The notes: generated from the sequence alone by a model not told the origin. 64,000 nucleotides of DNA from Nyssa sinensis (GCA_008638375.1 CM018046.1:47224126-47288125), one strand, 5' to 3'. Shown: positions 22,630 to 34,959, counted from the stretch's first letter. Program-made: numbers and translations.

Positions 22630-23015
22630 TTTAAGAGAGAAAAACAGAGTCAGAGAGGGGAGCTATAGTCGAGAGAGGGGCGGAGAGGAAGTGAAGTGAT
22701 GTAACGGTTGGAAATGGTTTATGGAGAGTTTTATTTTGAAGTTGAAGTGCAAATATGGCCGTTAGTTTGCATTATTGATAGGAGAGAACGAAGCAGCGGC
22801 CCGGCGAGCGGGCCGCGGGGAGGTTTTTGTTTGTAAGAGAAGAGCACCAGATCTGAGTACAGAGCTGATAGCTATCGTGTTTGTCCTTTTCGTCCATTGT
22901 CACTAAACACCGCTAAGGTCACGTTTGCGGCAGTAGTAATACTACGCTAAACTTTTAGACTTATGTACCAAAAATATTTATATACATGAGTTGAATTGTC
23001 AATATTATATTAATT
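22630..23015. other. 5' flank of the PDCB gene
   Basis: The 5' leader region on the minus strand is CT-rich. A short GC-rich patch at 22795-22825 (GGCCCGGCGAGCGGGCCGCG) stands out from the AT-rich surroundings and marks the likely promoter. I see no confident TATA box. Confidence 0.4.
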
Positions 23016-23020
23016 TTTAT

Positions 23021-23449
23021 TATATAATTTAATTTATTAAAATAATAAATTTTCAACTATCATAAAACTTACATGATCAAATTATATTATCATCTTTTAT
23101 ATGAAAACAAATAAATAAAACTAACAAACCAGAATATGTCATAATAAAAACTCCTTTTGCTTAAAGAAAGCCTGTAAAAATTATTTGTCTCACTTGACAC
23201 ATTTTGTTTTCTACGCTAAAATTTTATGAGAAAATCTGGTTAAAATTATGTGGGTAAAGAGAAGACGATTCCTAATTAAAATTAAACTCTTATTCTACTG
23301 CCAATAAAAGTAGATAAATAGGAAAACCACTTCCCCTATTATATCTCACTAATTAACATTGCGCATCTCTTTCAAAGCCAATAACCACCTAATTTCATTA
23401 AGTCCAAATAATGTCCATATTACCCTTTCATGTGGGACATATTTTAACA
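23021..23449 (-). repeat. 3' LTR of the Copia element
   Basis: 429 bp. On the minus strand it begins TGTTAAAATATGTCCC and ends AAATTATATA. It aligns along its full length with 28975-29404. The canonical CA end has decayed to TA. Confidence 0.85.
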
Positions 23450-23879
23450 TTCTCTAACTTGGCCCATATGAACAACACTTATTTGGATTTACAAGGTAAA
23501 CATAATATGCGCATAACATTAGCTTATTCGCACTTTAGTGAGATTATAATAATATTATAATTAAATAACTTACCAACATGAGTCATGACGGTAAATATCA
23601 ATAAAGTGACATCTTACATTCCATGCACTACAATGCTAGCAAATCACTTAATTATAATCCATAATAGGAAGTAATTGTAATGTCCCTATAATGTCTTTGT
23701 CAAAAACGATTCCTGTCATCAATAATCCATCTTCATAATTATGTAATTGATGGTAAGCTGAAAAAAAATGTCAGAAACACAATTAGTGATATCTCTATAG
23801 ATATTATAGAACAAAACATAAAAATACACAAACATACCTCAGGAATTACAACAAAGACCCATACGATCAACATGTTCCT

Positions 23880-26800
23880 TAAATGTCTTTGATGTTAACC
23901 CTTTAGTCAAAGGATCTACAATCATGAATTTAATCTTGATATGTGTTCTATAAACACTATTTGTTTCTGAACTTCCTCCTTAACGGCCAAATATTTGAGC
24001 TCCATGTGCTTAGCGCCATTAGAATATTTGTCGTTCTTGGAGAAAAAGACTGCTACGGAATTATCACAATACATTCTCCGCGACTTAGCAATGTTGTCGA
24101 CAATTCCAAGACCCGAGATAAAATTTCGTACCATAACGCATGAACTGTGGTCTCAAAACATGCCACAAATTCAGCTTCTATAGTAGATGTTGCTATGATA
24201 GTCTGTTTGGGGACTTTACCATGATATTGCTCATTCCGACTAATAAAAACAAATAACCAAAAGTTGACTTCCGACTATCAACACAACCAGCAAAATTTGA
24301 GTCGGAGTAGCCAACCTACCTCCAACTGATCAGACCTTCGATACTGTGAGCATATAGTGTCTTGTTCCCTTCAGGATACCTTAAAACCTTCTTTGCAGCT
24401 TTCCAATGCTCCATTCTGGGATTACTTTGGTATCTCCCGAGCATTCCAACTACAAAACTAATATCCGGATCTTGTACAGGTTTGAGCATACATCAAGCTT
24501 CCAATAACAGATACATAAGGAGCATTTTTCATTCTTTTCTTTTCTAATGCATTCTGTGGACAATCCTTTTTACCTTAACTTGTCCCCTTTACAAATAGGA
24601 GCAGGAGTGGCCGCACAGTCAGCCATATGAAATCTTTCAAGATCTGTATTGATATATCCCTTCTAAGACTACCCTAACAATCCACGTGATCTATCACGAA
24701 ATATTTCAATTCCTATCACGTAAGTTGCCTCACCCATATCTTTCGCTTCAAAGTTTATAGAAAGAAATCTCTTGGTTTCATTTAGTAAACCAAAATCATT
24801 ACTGGCAAGCAATATATCGTCAACATACAGAACCAAGAAAATAAACCTTGCTCCCACTAACCTTTAGATATATACACCGATCAACGGTATTTTTCTTAAA
24901 TCCAAAGGACGTGATGATATTATTAAACTTAAGATACCATTGTCTGGAAGCTTATTTAAGTCCATAAATTGACTTCTTTAATTTTTATACCATATGCTCT
25001 TTTCCTTTAATCAAGAAACCTTTAAGTTGATCCCTATAAACCTCTTCATCTAAATTCTCACTCAAAAAAGCAGTTTTCACATCCATTTGGTGTAACTCCA
25101 ATCGAAATGAGCCACTAAAGCCATTATGATTCTAAGAGAGTCATTCTTCGATACAGGAAAGAATGTCTCTTTGTAATCAACACCTACCTTTTGAGTGAAA
25201 ACTTTTGCAACAAGTTTAGCTTTATGTCGTTCAATGTTGCCATTGCAGTCGCGTTTGGTCTTAAAGATCCACTTACACCAAACTGTCTTAAAACCTTCAG
25301 ACAAATCAACGATGTCCCAAACTTCATTTTGTTCCATTGATTTCAACTCATCATTTATAGCATTGATCCACTTTTCATAATCACTACTTTCAATGGTTTG
25401 TGAAAATGAAACTGGATCTTTACTTGTCCCTAAATCATAATCAGATTCTTGCAGATATACCAAATAATCATTTGAAATAGTTGATTCCTTTCTCTTTGAG
25501 ATCTCCTTAATGTTATTCCTTGTGATTGTTCTGCAACTGATTCATTGGTAACATTCTCATTATGGAGTGACTGATTACTAAATCGCTGTTCAATGTTATC
25601 ATACTATTTGATAATTGGAGAAAACAACAATTTTCGTTGAAAGTTACGGGTATCAGGGATACGCACCCGAACTTCTTCGATGACCACATTACGTGATACA
25701 TCACTCCCACTAATTTCACCATTCTCAAGGAATCTGGCATTTTCGGTTTCAACAATTCTCGTATTATGGTTAGGGCAGTAAAACCTTATACCCTTTTGAC
25801 TTCTCTGGGTAACCAATAAAGTACTCGCTTACAGTTCTAGAATCCAACTTCTTTTCATGCGGATTATAGATTCTAGCCTCTGCTGGACAACCCCAAATAT
25901 GAAAGTGTCTCAAACTTGGTTTCCTTCCTATCCATAATTCGAAATGAGTCTTTTGAACTGCCTTACTAGGAACTTGGTTAAGCACATAAACGGCTATCTT
26001 AAGGGCCTCCATCCACAATGAAATAGGTATTGAGGAGTTACTTAATATACTTCTAACAATTTCTATAAAAGTACGATTACGCCTTTTAGCCACACCATTC
26101 TGTTGAGGTAGTACCAGGCATTGTGTATTGTGCACAAATACCATGCTCTTCTAAGAATTTAGCAAATGGTCTTGGACATTGTCTTATTCCATCATACTTT
26201 CCATAATACTCACCACCTTTATCTGATTGAATTATTTTCACCTTTCTATCCAATTGTCGCTCAACTTTAGCAATATATGACTTCAAAGCATTTATTGCTT
26301 GAGACTTTTCATACAACAAATAGACATAACCGTAACGTGAAAAATCATCAATGAAAGTGATAAAGTACTTTTCTCCACTAAAAGACGGTGAGTCGGAAGG
26401 TCCACAAATATCAGTATGGACAATCTCCAAAAGTTTTCCACTTCTTGTGACACATTTATTTGTATGCTTTGGTTTGCTTTCCTTTAATGCAGTCCACACA
26501 TACATCGAAATCAGTAAAATTAAGATTTGAAAGAATCTCATCTTTTACCAATCTCTCCATTCTTTCTCTAGATATATGACCCAATCTTTTATGCCACAAG
26601 AAAGAGAAATTCTCATTAATTCTGCTATGTTTAGTTCCAACATCATGATGTAGGGTGAGGAGTGTTTTAGCAAAGTTTTTGTTAAGATTAGATCTATATA
26701 ACCCCTCAGATAAAACACCAGAACCAACAAATGAGTCATTTCTCAATAAACGAAAACCCTTATGTTCAAAATGTAAAGCATAACCATCATAATCAAGTCT

Positions 26801-27300
26801 TGACATGGAAATTAAATTTCTAGAAATAATAGGAACATAAAAAGTATCAAATAGGTCCAAACAGTGGCCTAACTCTAAAACAAAAGTAAAGTCCTAACAC
26901 CAACAACTAGTACTTGAGTTCCATCTCCCAAGACTATAAAAATGCTCATTTTCCTTTATGTTCTGGATTGAAAGGTATACCTGCATTGAATTTGAAACAT
27001 GAATAGTAAAACCTAGAGTCAATCCACCATGTATTAGAAGGTACTTGTGTCATATTTGATTCGAAACATACTATAAGCTAATAGCTTACCTTTCTTCTCG
27101 AACCAAACTTTACAGTTTCGGGCAATTTTTCTTTAAATGCTCATAGCCATTACAAAAATAGCATTTTGGTCCATTATGTTCCTTCTTGTGAGCCCCTATT
27201 GACATGAGAGGGTCCCTGCAACCTTCAATGAATCTTTCTTGAAACTCTTCTTATGTGTTTTTCCTTTGCTTCCAACTCCATGACTCATAACATTAACTGA
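23880..27300 (-). pseudogene. Copia pol remnant (zinc knuckle, protease, integrase, RT, RNase H)
   Basis: In minus-strand order: a damaged zinc-knuckle region ends in a VWFEKKGK-type stretch at about 27.10 kb. A protease-like segment lies at about 27.0 kb. The pre-integrase region with HKRLGH follows at 26456-26860. The integrase core is at 26086-26541, with HTDICGP, FSRYGYVYLL and SDKGGEY, then LPQQNGVAKRRNR at 25.77-26.14. The reverse transcriptase is at 25077-25463 (WINAINDELKSMEQNEVWD, VWCKWIFKTKRDCNG) and 24669-24857 (LVLYVDDILLASN). The RNase H is at 23922-24134 (MYCDNSVAVFFSKNDKYSNG). The frame changes at least six times and stops are present, so no full polyprotein can be made. Confidence 0.85.
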
Positions 27301-27303
27301 ATG

Positions 27304-27735
27304 TTATCCTTGTTGCTTAAGTCTTGCCTCTTCTTGAATTAACATACTCGTCAATTCATTCACATTCCACTTTTCCTTAATAGTGTTATAGTGAATCTGA
27401 AATGGCTCATACTGAGTAGGCAAGGAATTCAGAATGAACTGAATAAGGAAACTTTCATCAACATTCATACCCAAAGATTTGAGTCTGGCAGCTAGATTGG
27501 TCATTTCAAGGACATGTTCATTCATTCCACGGCTACCATCAAATTTCATGGTGGCAAGTTCAGCCATTAATCTCCCTCTAAAGGACTTGTCCGCTGAACG
27601 AAACCGATCTTCCACAGCCTTGAAACATTCCTTTGCATTTTCAATTTGAGGAAGTGTTGACTTGATATTGTTCGCAATACACATTCGTATAAACATGATG
27701 CTTAATCTGTTCGATCTTTCCCATGACTTAGACAA
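27304..27735 (-). pseudogene. Copia gag (UBN2/Retrotran_gag type) remnant
   Basis: A 143-codon open stretch on the minus strand contains the gag hallmarks A-K-E-C-F-K-A-V-E-D-R-F, MAELATMKFDGSRGMNEHVL and LTSMLIQEEARLKQQG. A stop lies just before the open stretch and the first codon is not ATG, so the 5' end of gag is already broken. Confidence 0.8.
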
Positions 27736-28678
27736 AGTTTACTGCTCTGAACTACTTGTTTCAGTAATAGCAGCCGGTTTATCAATTCGCAGTACTAAGT
27801 CAAGATCCAGAACACCAAGGTGAAACTAGATCTATTTCTTCTAGTCAGAGAAATTAACTCCATTAAAAATTGAAACAGAAGAAGCTAGTGAATGAAGCGA
27901 AACAAGAACTGACACTGCAAAAAAATCACAACATTAATGCTTTGAGAAAATCAGTTCCATTAGCAATATTGCGTTCAATCTTTGGATTAACAAATGCAAT
28001 ATACTAATATTCGAAATTTAATGGTGATTTTCACTCACCTAGGCATAATTGATAACCCTTCAAAGTTTGATTGGTTTGTCACATTTAGGACATCCATCCA
28101 AATCTCACTATAATTTTATCAATTATTCTAATTAATTTAATGACTATTTGAAAGTTTGTGTACCTTTTGGTCAAACCATAATAATCAAATAATCATTCCA
28201 TAATAATTTTACAAAGTTATAATTTAATTCAATATTTATAACTTTTTCTTGCAATATCACTTTGGTGACAATAAGTTAATCATAATATAAATATTGATTG
28301 ATAAATAACTAAGCAATAAATAAATAAATAAAATAAAATAATTTTTTATTTTTTTTTAATTACATATAAAATTCAACTCATAACAATTTAATACATACAT
28401 ATATAAATATAATTATTAAGTCAATATTAGTGAGTGCATAACATAATCACTATTATTAATTTACTGAACTCATGACACAAAATAAATGACCTGAACAGCA
28501 TATATGAAGACAAATTCTTTGAAAAGACATTAACTTCATAAATAATGCTACGTCGCTTCCATGCGAAGAAATTATCTAACTAATTCATATTGTCCAGACA
28601 GCACGTCACATGACCAATAAGGTTAGGCCATGTCATGAATTTTAAAATTATCCAAAACATGGCAATAATCATTCGTTG

Positions 28679-28801
28679 GATTGAACTTTGATTGTGATAT
28701 GACTCCAATTAGTTCACTGTTATCACAGCGTTCTGATTTTTATCTTCTCTGTCAGTGGAGCGAGCTTCTTTACTAAATTATATCACAATCAAAGTTCAAT
28801 C
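28679..28801. repeat. Perfect 22-nt inverted repeat with 79-nt loop in the Copia leader
   Basis: Bases 28679-28700 are the exact reverse complement of 28780-28801. The pair lies between the Copia PBS and gag and would fold into a stem-loop in the element's RNA or in an antisense transcript. The function is unknown. It could be an RNA packaging structure, a nested MITE remnant or a small-RNA source. Confidence 0.75.
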
Positions 28802-28974
28802 TGATGAATGACGCTAGACCAATGGTATTTGAAGAACTATCGAGATTGACGAAAATAGGACATAAATTTTCATTTAGATCAAGGAACAACTCACATCTTA
28901 GGAAAAATATTAATAAAACCAATCTCTATATAAAAACAAAATTCATAATAGTTTCAACTATACTTCGATACCAC

Positions 28975-29404
28975 TATATAAAATTTAATTTACTGAAATA
29001 ATAAATTTTTAATTATCATAAAAATCATATAATTATTTTTTATGCGGAAACAAATAAATAAAAATAACTATACCAGAATCTGTCATAATGAAAACTTCAT
29101 TTTGCTTGAAGAAAGTCTGTATAAATTATTTCTCTCACTTAATCCCTTTTGTTTTCTACGTCAGAATGTTATGAAAAAATCTGGATTAAAATTATGTGGG
29201 TAGAGAGATGATAATTCGTACTTAAAATTAAACTCTTATCCTACTCTCCCATAAAAGTAGATAAATAGGAAAACCACTTCCCTTATTATATCTCACTAAT
29301 TAAGTAACATGTGCGTATTCTCTTTCAAAGCCAATAACTACCTTAATTTCATTAAGTCCAAATAATATCCATATTACCTTTTCATGTAGGGATATATTTT
29401 CACA
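28975..29404 (-). repeat. 5' LTR of the Copia element
   Basis: 430 bp. On the minus strand it begins TGTGAAAATATATCCC and ends TTTTATATA, with one base separating it from the PBS. It pairs with 23021-23449. Confidence 0.85.
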
Positions 29405-29869
29405 TTTATCGCATGATATAATATGAAACTAATATTAACTCATATATAAACTCTTTTAAGTAATTATCTTTTGACAGCATAGAATTGGGATTAGAGAATT
29501 CTTCCAAATTTAGTACGTATAAGTTTGTCATAATTTTAACAGTATTATACATATAATTTAATGTATATTATATAATTATATAATTTTAATTGAAAATAAA
29601 ATTAAAAAGTATAAGTATATTGTATATACTGACAGATTGTGATTAAAATAAGTATTCGAATAGATATAAATTTCTTCTATTGAATTTTAAGTTAAGTGAA
29701 AAAAATAAAGAGTCAACTTTTGACTTTATATCTCATATCTTATTGTAAGGAGGAGTCCTCGAAATATTTTTCTACTTTACTTTTACTTATTTATTTTTCG
29801 TTGAATTCTCCCTTATTGGTTTATCAATGCAACCTTAATAGGCACTTTGTTTTTTTATAACCTGAATGA

Positions 29870-30640
29870 TTCATCTTTACCATTTGAGGATTTTGCTCTT
29901 TCCTCCTTTGTTCCGGATATTAATGATTTACCTATTACTCTAAGGAGAGGTAGACATACTTATTGATGTTGGTTGCTATTGACGATTAGTTGAAAAATTG
30001 ATTTATTTTACTGTTACTCAACAAGACATTACTTATGTTGTTAGTGTATTCACCCAAGATGCATATACCTCATTTTTATATTGTTTGTCGTATTTTACAT
30101 TATCTTAACAATATTCATGGCCAAAGACTACTTTATAAGTCGTCTACTACCTTTTCTATGACTATGTTTAGTGAAGTTGATTGGACTGATTGTCGTAATG
30201 ATTGACGATCTATGTCTGGTTATTGTATGTTTATTGGAGGAAATTGGTTACATGATGCAGTAAAAAGCATAATGTTGTTACCTGTTCTAGTACTGAAGTT
30301 GAATATAGAGTTACGACTCATGCAACGTTAGAAATGTTATGGGTTTGTTCTTTTCTTCAGGATCTTGGTATTAGTGTTGCTACTCTTATACAGATGCATT
30401 ATGATAATTAGACAACTATGCTTATTACTAACAACTATATTTTTCTGAACGTACCAAACATTTAGAAGTTGATTGTTATTTTATTTGAGATTAACTGATG
30501 CAGAAACATATTATCACTTCATATGTTCGCTCATATACTCAGTTAAGTGATATTCTTACAAAGTTGTTGACTCGAATTTTTTTTCATCGTTTGTCATCCA
30601 AGCTAAGCATGTTTAATTTATATGCTCTAACTTGAAAGTA
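29870..30640 (+). pseudogene. Second Copia remnant: RT end plus RNase H
   Basis: On the plus strand broken frames give RSMSGYCMFIGGNWL, TEVEYR, CSFLQDLGISVAT, YDN-TTMLITNN, ERTKHLEVDCYFI and QLSDILTKLLTR. This is the ordered RNase H block of Copia polyproteins (T-S-G-Y, T-E-A-E-Y, D-N, R-T-K-H-I-E, D-x-x-T-K). Several stops and frameshifts are present. No LTRs were identified, and the orientation is opposite to the neighbouring complete element. Confidence 0.75.
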
Positions 30641-30828
30641 CATATTTGAGTTATTTTTTATTTTCAGATAAGGGTATTATAATAATTTTTCTTATGATAA
30701 TGTGTACAAAGCCCTAAACTTTGTTTTCTCGTAATCTCTTTTCTTAATCTTACTTTTGTACTGTGAATTTTAATTATGTGAAAGCCAAATATTCAATTGT
30801 GATCAAATATAAAGAAACAAATGACAGA

Positions 30829-30831
<3 letters not shown>

Positions 30832-30877
<46 letters not shown>
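30832..30877. repeat. (TA)n microsatellite
   Basis: About 46 bases of uninterrupted TA dinucleotide. Confidence 0.9.
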
Positions 30878-30878
<1 letters not shown>

Positions 30879-31864
30879 TGTGAAAATCAATTGCAATATC
30901 TTCAATCCTCTGTTTTTTTTGTCAACATTTTATGGCTATATGTAGATTTTTGTGGACATTTTCTCTAATCTTTAAGGGTTATCATGCCTTGGTGAGTAGC
31001 AAAGTTTGTCATTTATATCATTTGAACTCCAACTGCATATTTATTCTCAAAACATGAATCTTATTGTCCTAAGAATGCATAACCATAAACATTATGAGTA
31101 ATGTGTGAACGTAATTATGCAGCTTTAAATACAATATAGAACACAAGACAAATCATGTATCGTTCCATTCTGTTGGAAAAACGAAGTGCTCACCAAACCA
31201 GAATTGATTATATTACAGAAACCTTGAAGATTTGTATGCATTCTAAAGGAGAAATACTTAACATGAATAAAAATTAATGGTCAATGCGTAAGTTAAAAAC
31301 AAAAGCCAAATGGACAAGCTCCGAATTTTTTTGCCATCTCGGGTGGCCGATATGGATATGTGATGAATGTCGTGAAAGGTGTTTGGTTGACAGATAATAA
31401 GAATATTTATGGATGAATGCCTATACATACATAGATACACAAACAAAATATACATGTACTCCATATGTGTGTGTATTATGGCCACTAAAGAAAAGAAAAG
31501 GTAAAAGAAACTGAGAGACAAAGAATCAATGCTGGACCCAAAGCAGAGGTTCGGCGAAAGAGAGTTCTTCATATGTTGGAGATGAGGTTTGACGATGGAC
31601 CGACGGCGACGAGATCGGAGATAACAACGAATGACAACGATTAAAGACAAACATCTTGATCCATTATAAATTCATAACATTTTCGAAAAAACAAGCATAT
31701 CGATAAAGACACAAGAAAAATATTCTAGAACAATCGAGAATGAAAAATCATATATGAAACAAATAAGATCAGTACATTGACGAAGAAAATTTTTTTAAGT
31801 GAAACAAATTTATTGATAAAGTCAACAAACTTAAATTATGCAAGTAAAAATGTACACATGACAT
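30878..31864. other. Intergenic DNA left of the duplication, no gene seen
   Basis: A 130-codon minus-strand open frame at 31258-31650 has no recognisable domain and a biased composition. I do not call it. No RNA gene or terminal repeat was found. Confidence 0.35.
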
Positions 31865-32238
31865 AATATAAACATTGCTTTGATGTTGTTTTTTTTTACA
31901 TGTTAACCAACAGCCCACCCATCAATTGAAAAGGCCATGCTTTCGTCAGACTAGCATTATTAAAAATCTTATTCATTCAAATCAGAGACATATCACGTTG
32001 GCGCAGTTAAAACTATTAATTCAGAATTCATCACTTGCTTCAATGTGTATAACCACTTACAAAACGGTACAGCCAAAAACATAACTAGTGTAAAACAATA
32101 ATATATCATGCAATTTTCTATCTTGTATTTCATGTGATGATAACTTGTTATAGTTTGGTTCCCTTTTTTTAATTACAAATATGAACAATATCTCTATTCT
32201 TCCTTCAAAAAGTTGTAACAAGAAAAGCAAAAAACAAA

Positions 32239-32309
32239 ACTCTTTATCGGATTTGAACCGATGACTTACGCCTCACTATGTCATTACTCTACCATCGAGT
32301 TAAAGGAGC
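32239..32309 (-). pseudogene. Plastid-type trnT-GGU-like tRNA pseudogene (unit A)
   Basis: On the minus strand the 71-nt segment matches the plastid tRNA-Thr(GGU) pattern: CTTTAACTC.(A/G)TGGTAGAGTAA in the D-arm, AGGCGTAAGTCA and then CGGTTCAAATCCGATAAAG in the T-arm. The anticodon region is altered (ACATAGTGAG where plastid genes have GCCATGGTAAG) and the acceptor stem has a mismatch. It is therefore a nuclear copy of plastid DNA rather than a working tRNA. A more decayed copy lies in unit B at 46528-46599. Confidence 0.75.
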
Positions 32310-32394
32310 CTGTCTAATTCAATTTTGAATGAGTCATTATGTAGACAACTAGTGGGACATTCAGGAATGAGAAAATTGATTTACAAGTCTGAGG

Positions 32395-33151
32395 GTCAAA
32401 TGTAGACCTGGCAAAATGGGCGGGTTGAAAACGGGTCAAACCCATATATAACTTGCATTTAAACGGGTCTATTACGGATCGAGTCAAACTTGGGTCGGGT
32501 TAGGTTGACCCGTTTTTGAGAATGACTAGAAATAAAGTTAAAAACAAAAAAAGTTCTTTTTTCCCTCTAAAAATTAGATAATTTAACAAATTCAATTTGA
32601 AGATTTCTCACACAAGTTCTTAATTTAATGATGAAAATTTTTATTTATATGCATGAAAATTTGCTTTCTATCCAGTATATATAATGCATGCCTTTTATGA
32701 AAAAAAAAAAACAAACAAACAAACAAAGAAGAGATGAGATTGTGAATCATCACCACACCAAAATTACATAAGAGTTGGTGTCATCTAAAATCAATCAATA
32801 TAAGAGTTGCCACTTCCAGCACTTACCACAAAAATTACAAAGGACTTCAACTATTAATCATACTCCTTTGGTGGCCACAGAGTACAGTAAGATCAAATAA
32901 ATAAGAACTTTAAAACAAATTTTCAGTAACTAAGTGTCATATCAAGTGTAAGCAACTATATATTTGTAAAGATTACAAGTAAGTCACAGTCACATTTGCT
33001 ATTAGCAATAGCACACAATACAAAACGTGCACAGCTACAGCTACAGGGAAACATTGTCGTAATGTCACCAAAATTTCAAAGGTACACACAGTACCGAGGG
33101 ATTTGTGCCCGCAATTTCTAGTATGGGGACTAAGACCCTAAACTTCATCAT
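32395..33151. other. Unit-A-specific DNA without a called gene
   Basis: 32400-32520 is dense in ACCCGTTT/AAACGGGT motifs in both directions (GGCGGGTTGAAAACGGGTCA .. GGTTGACCCGTTTTTGAG), typical of short plant DNA-transposon ends. 32700-33150 is of moderate complexity and could be the 3' UTR of the minus-strand exon that follows. It has no counterpart in unit B. Confidence 0.4.
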
Positions 33152-33235
33152 TCAACAAGCAGGGATAGGTGATTCACTTTGAACAGCAACATGGAGGTAC
33201 AAAGAACAGCTCATCCGATGGTGCCCAAACTGATC
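33152..33235 (-). other. Possible orphan last exon of an unidentified gene
   Basis: On the minus strand a good acceptor (TTTGTATTTCAG) opens a 27-codon frame, DQFGHHRMSCSLYLHVAVQS then ESPIPAC, ending in TGA. High-complexity, UTR-like sequence follows. I do not recognise the protein. No upstream exon can be traced, because beyond about 33.4 kb the sequence becomes duplicated bZIP DNA, so the exon may have been cut off by the rearrangement. It may also be chance. Confidence 0.3.
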
Positions 33236-33499
33236 CTGAAATACAAATAAAGTTTCAAAAAGCAACAAAAGTTGGTAAACATGATTTCAGTGTTTAAACA
33301 TGAACCAGAATAGACATTTGAATAGGTATACCTGTCACCCAGTCCTAATTCTCATTTTTCTAGAACTCCTTACTAGGACTAACCTAAATGGCTTATGAGA
33401 AACTAGAATGTGAATCATTTGAACTATTTTTTAAAGTTAATGGCATTGTTATCATAATTGAATCGGACAATAAATTAGTAAAGGAATCGGTTTATGATT

Positions 33500-34540
33500 C
33501 CCATGCATGCCTTCCAACAAAAGAATTTATTTATTTATGGTTGGAAAATAATTAGATCATAATCATAACCACACACCTACCTAATCAGTAATAAACTAAA
33601 CTATCCACTCTCATCCTTTTTCTGGATTCAAATCTCAGGTTTCATGTGGGGTCCTTTCTCTGCCCTCCCACCATGTGATCCTCAGTGAGCCAGAGCAAGA
33701 AGGGGGAACACATCATGTGAAATGTGCAGGTTTGAAGAATATATAGGGGCATGCACCATAGCCATGCACCGACTCTACTCCAGTGAATTTCTCCCAGTAA
33801 CTAATGAAATTTCATTATATCACATAAGAGTGAATTATAATTTATTATTTTATGGATTACATTTAAAAATATCATTTGATGGGTTCCATTTAATAAAAAT
33901 ATTTTTTTGAAAATAAAAATTTAATTGTCCAATTTGATTCCTTTCTTTTTCAAGAAACTAGAAATGTTTCTGCATTCAAAAAATTTTGATAAGTCATCAA
34001 AACAAACTAAGTTTTGGAAAATAGTTTAATAGATGAATCCAATCCAACAATTATATTTTCTAATTTTTTTTTTCAAAAATAATGTATGATTTAATCAATC
34101 ATTAGACCATACTGGAGAGAAATTTCACTAAAATGGAGCATTAATACATCCTTGCAGCTTAATTTCTCTTTCAGTTAAGAAGCTTTTCCATCTTTTTGAG
34201 GTTTTGTTGGTAATATACTTGCCTTAGCCTCTCTATTTCCCTTTTCAATGCTTCTTGATGAGCTGCATTCAGTTTTATGTAAACAAATTAACCATAATGT
34301 TAAACATCAAGACATGGAATCAAGGTATTATATTAGAATTGAATGAGATAAGAATTAATAATATATAAAAACAAGAATAAAGGAGGAAGAAGAGGAAAAA
34401 TAAAAAGATTACCCATATAAAATTTGGCCAACCAATGTCAAAGACAAAATTTAGTGATATACCCTAAAATGACTTAGCCCATAAGATTAAGATGTGTGAA
34501 CATCTTAAGTCACGAATAATCCCCACTATAGATCTGACAA
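33500..34540 (-). pseudogene. bZIP 3'-end fragment upstream of OMT1 (third copy)
   Basis: This matches 43330-44400 and 55755-56820. It contains bZIP exon 4 at 34171-34262 (minus): acceptor AATGCAG, then AHQEALKREIERLRQVYYQQ followed by NLKKMEKLLN and TGA. Compared with the other copies, a 51-nt in-frame deletion removes 17 codons near the end. No exon 1-3 accompanies it. It ends inside bZIP intron 3, where it joins OMT upstream sequence at about 34540. It cannot make a protein by itself. Confidence 0.8.
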
Positions 34541-34737
34541 TTTGTTCGAAATCATTTGTCCGATGCTACAATTTTATACTATAATCTAATTAGATCTTGT
34601 AATGTGTTAGATTAAGTACAACCACAAAAAAGAGATGCTTAGATCTAAATTATATAGAAGAATCTTCTACTTGTGTTGCAATCACATATATCATGTGATT
34701 GTTTAGTTTTAATTAAAAAAATTTTTAAATAAAATTA

Positions 34738-34771
<34 letters not shown>

Positions 34772-34900
34772 ATATTATAATTAAGACACATACTTAAGTA
34801 AAAAAAAAAATTCCTCCTACCGATATAAAAAATAATAATATAGAAAATACATGACAATAAAGAAATAAATATTGCGAATGGCATATGCATTCCACTACTA

Positions 34901-34908
34901 TATATAAA
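34901..34908 (+). promoter_or_regulatory. TATA box of OMT1
   Basis: TATATAAA lies 52 bases before the ATG. The same element, with the same GGGTTCAGTG downstream, lies at 48148-48155 before OMT2. Confidence 0.65.
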
Positions 34909-34959
34909 GGGTTCAGTGTTCTGTTGTTTTAGGTGAAGAGAAGCTTATAAAAGATTAAG

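Larger units (their letters stand above)
23021..29404 (-). mobile_element. Complete but degenerate Ty1/Copia LTR retrotransposon
   Basis: The element is 6384 bp and runs on the minus strand. TTTAT flanks it on both sides (23016-23020 and 29405-29409) as a 5-bp target-site duplication. The 5' LTR is at 28975-29404 and the 3' LTR at 23021-23449. Next to the 5' LTR is a primer-binding site TGGTATCGAAG (minus strand, 28973 down), close to the initiator-tRNA-Met complement TGGTATCAGAG. Upstream of the 3' LTR is a purine-rich tract ending AGAGAA followed by TGTTA. The order gag, protease, integrase, reverse transcriptase, RNase H is the Copia order. Many stops and frameshifts show that it is inactive. 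The LTRs differ at roughly one base in seven by eye, so the insertion is old. Confidence 0.9.

Noticed and set aside
31258..31650. 130-codon minus-strand frame
   Set aside because: No domain, biased composition, no splice or promoter context.
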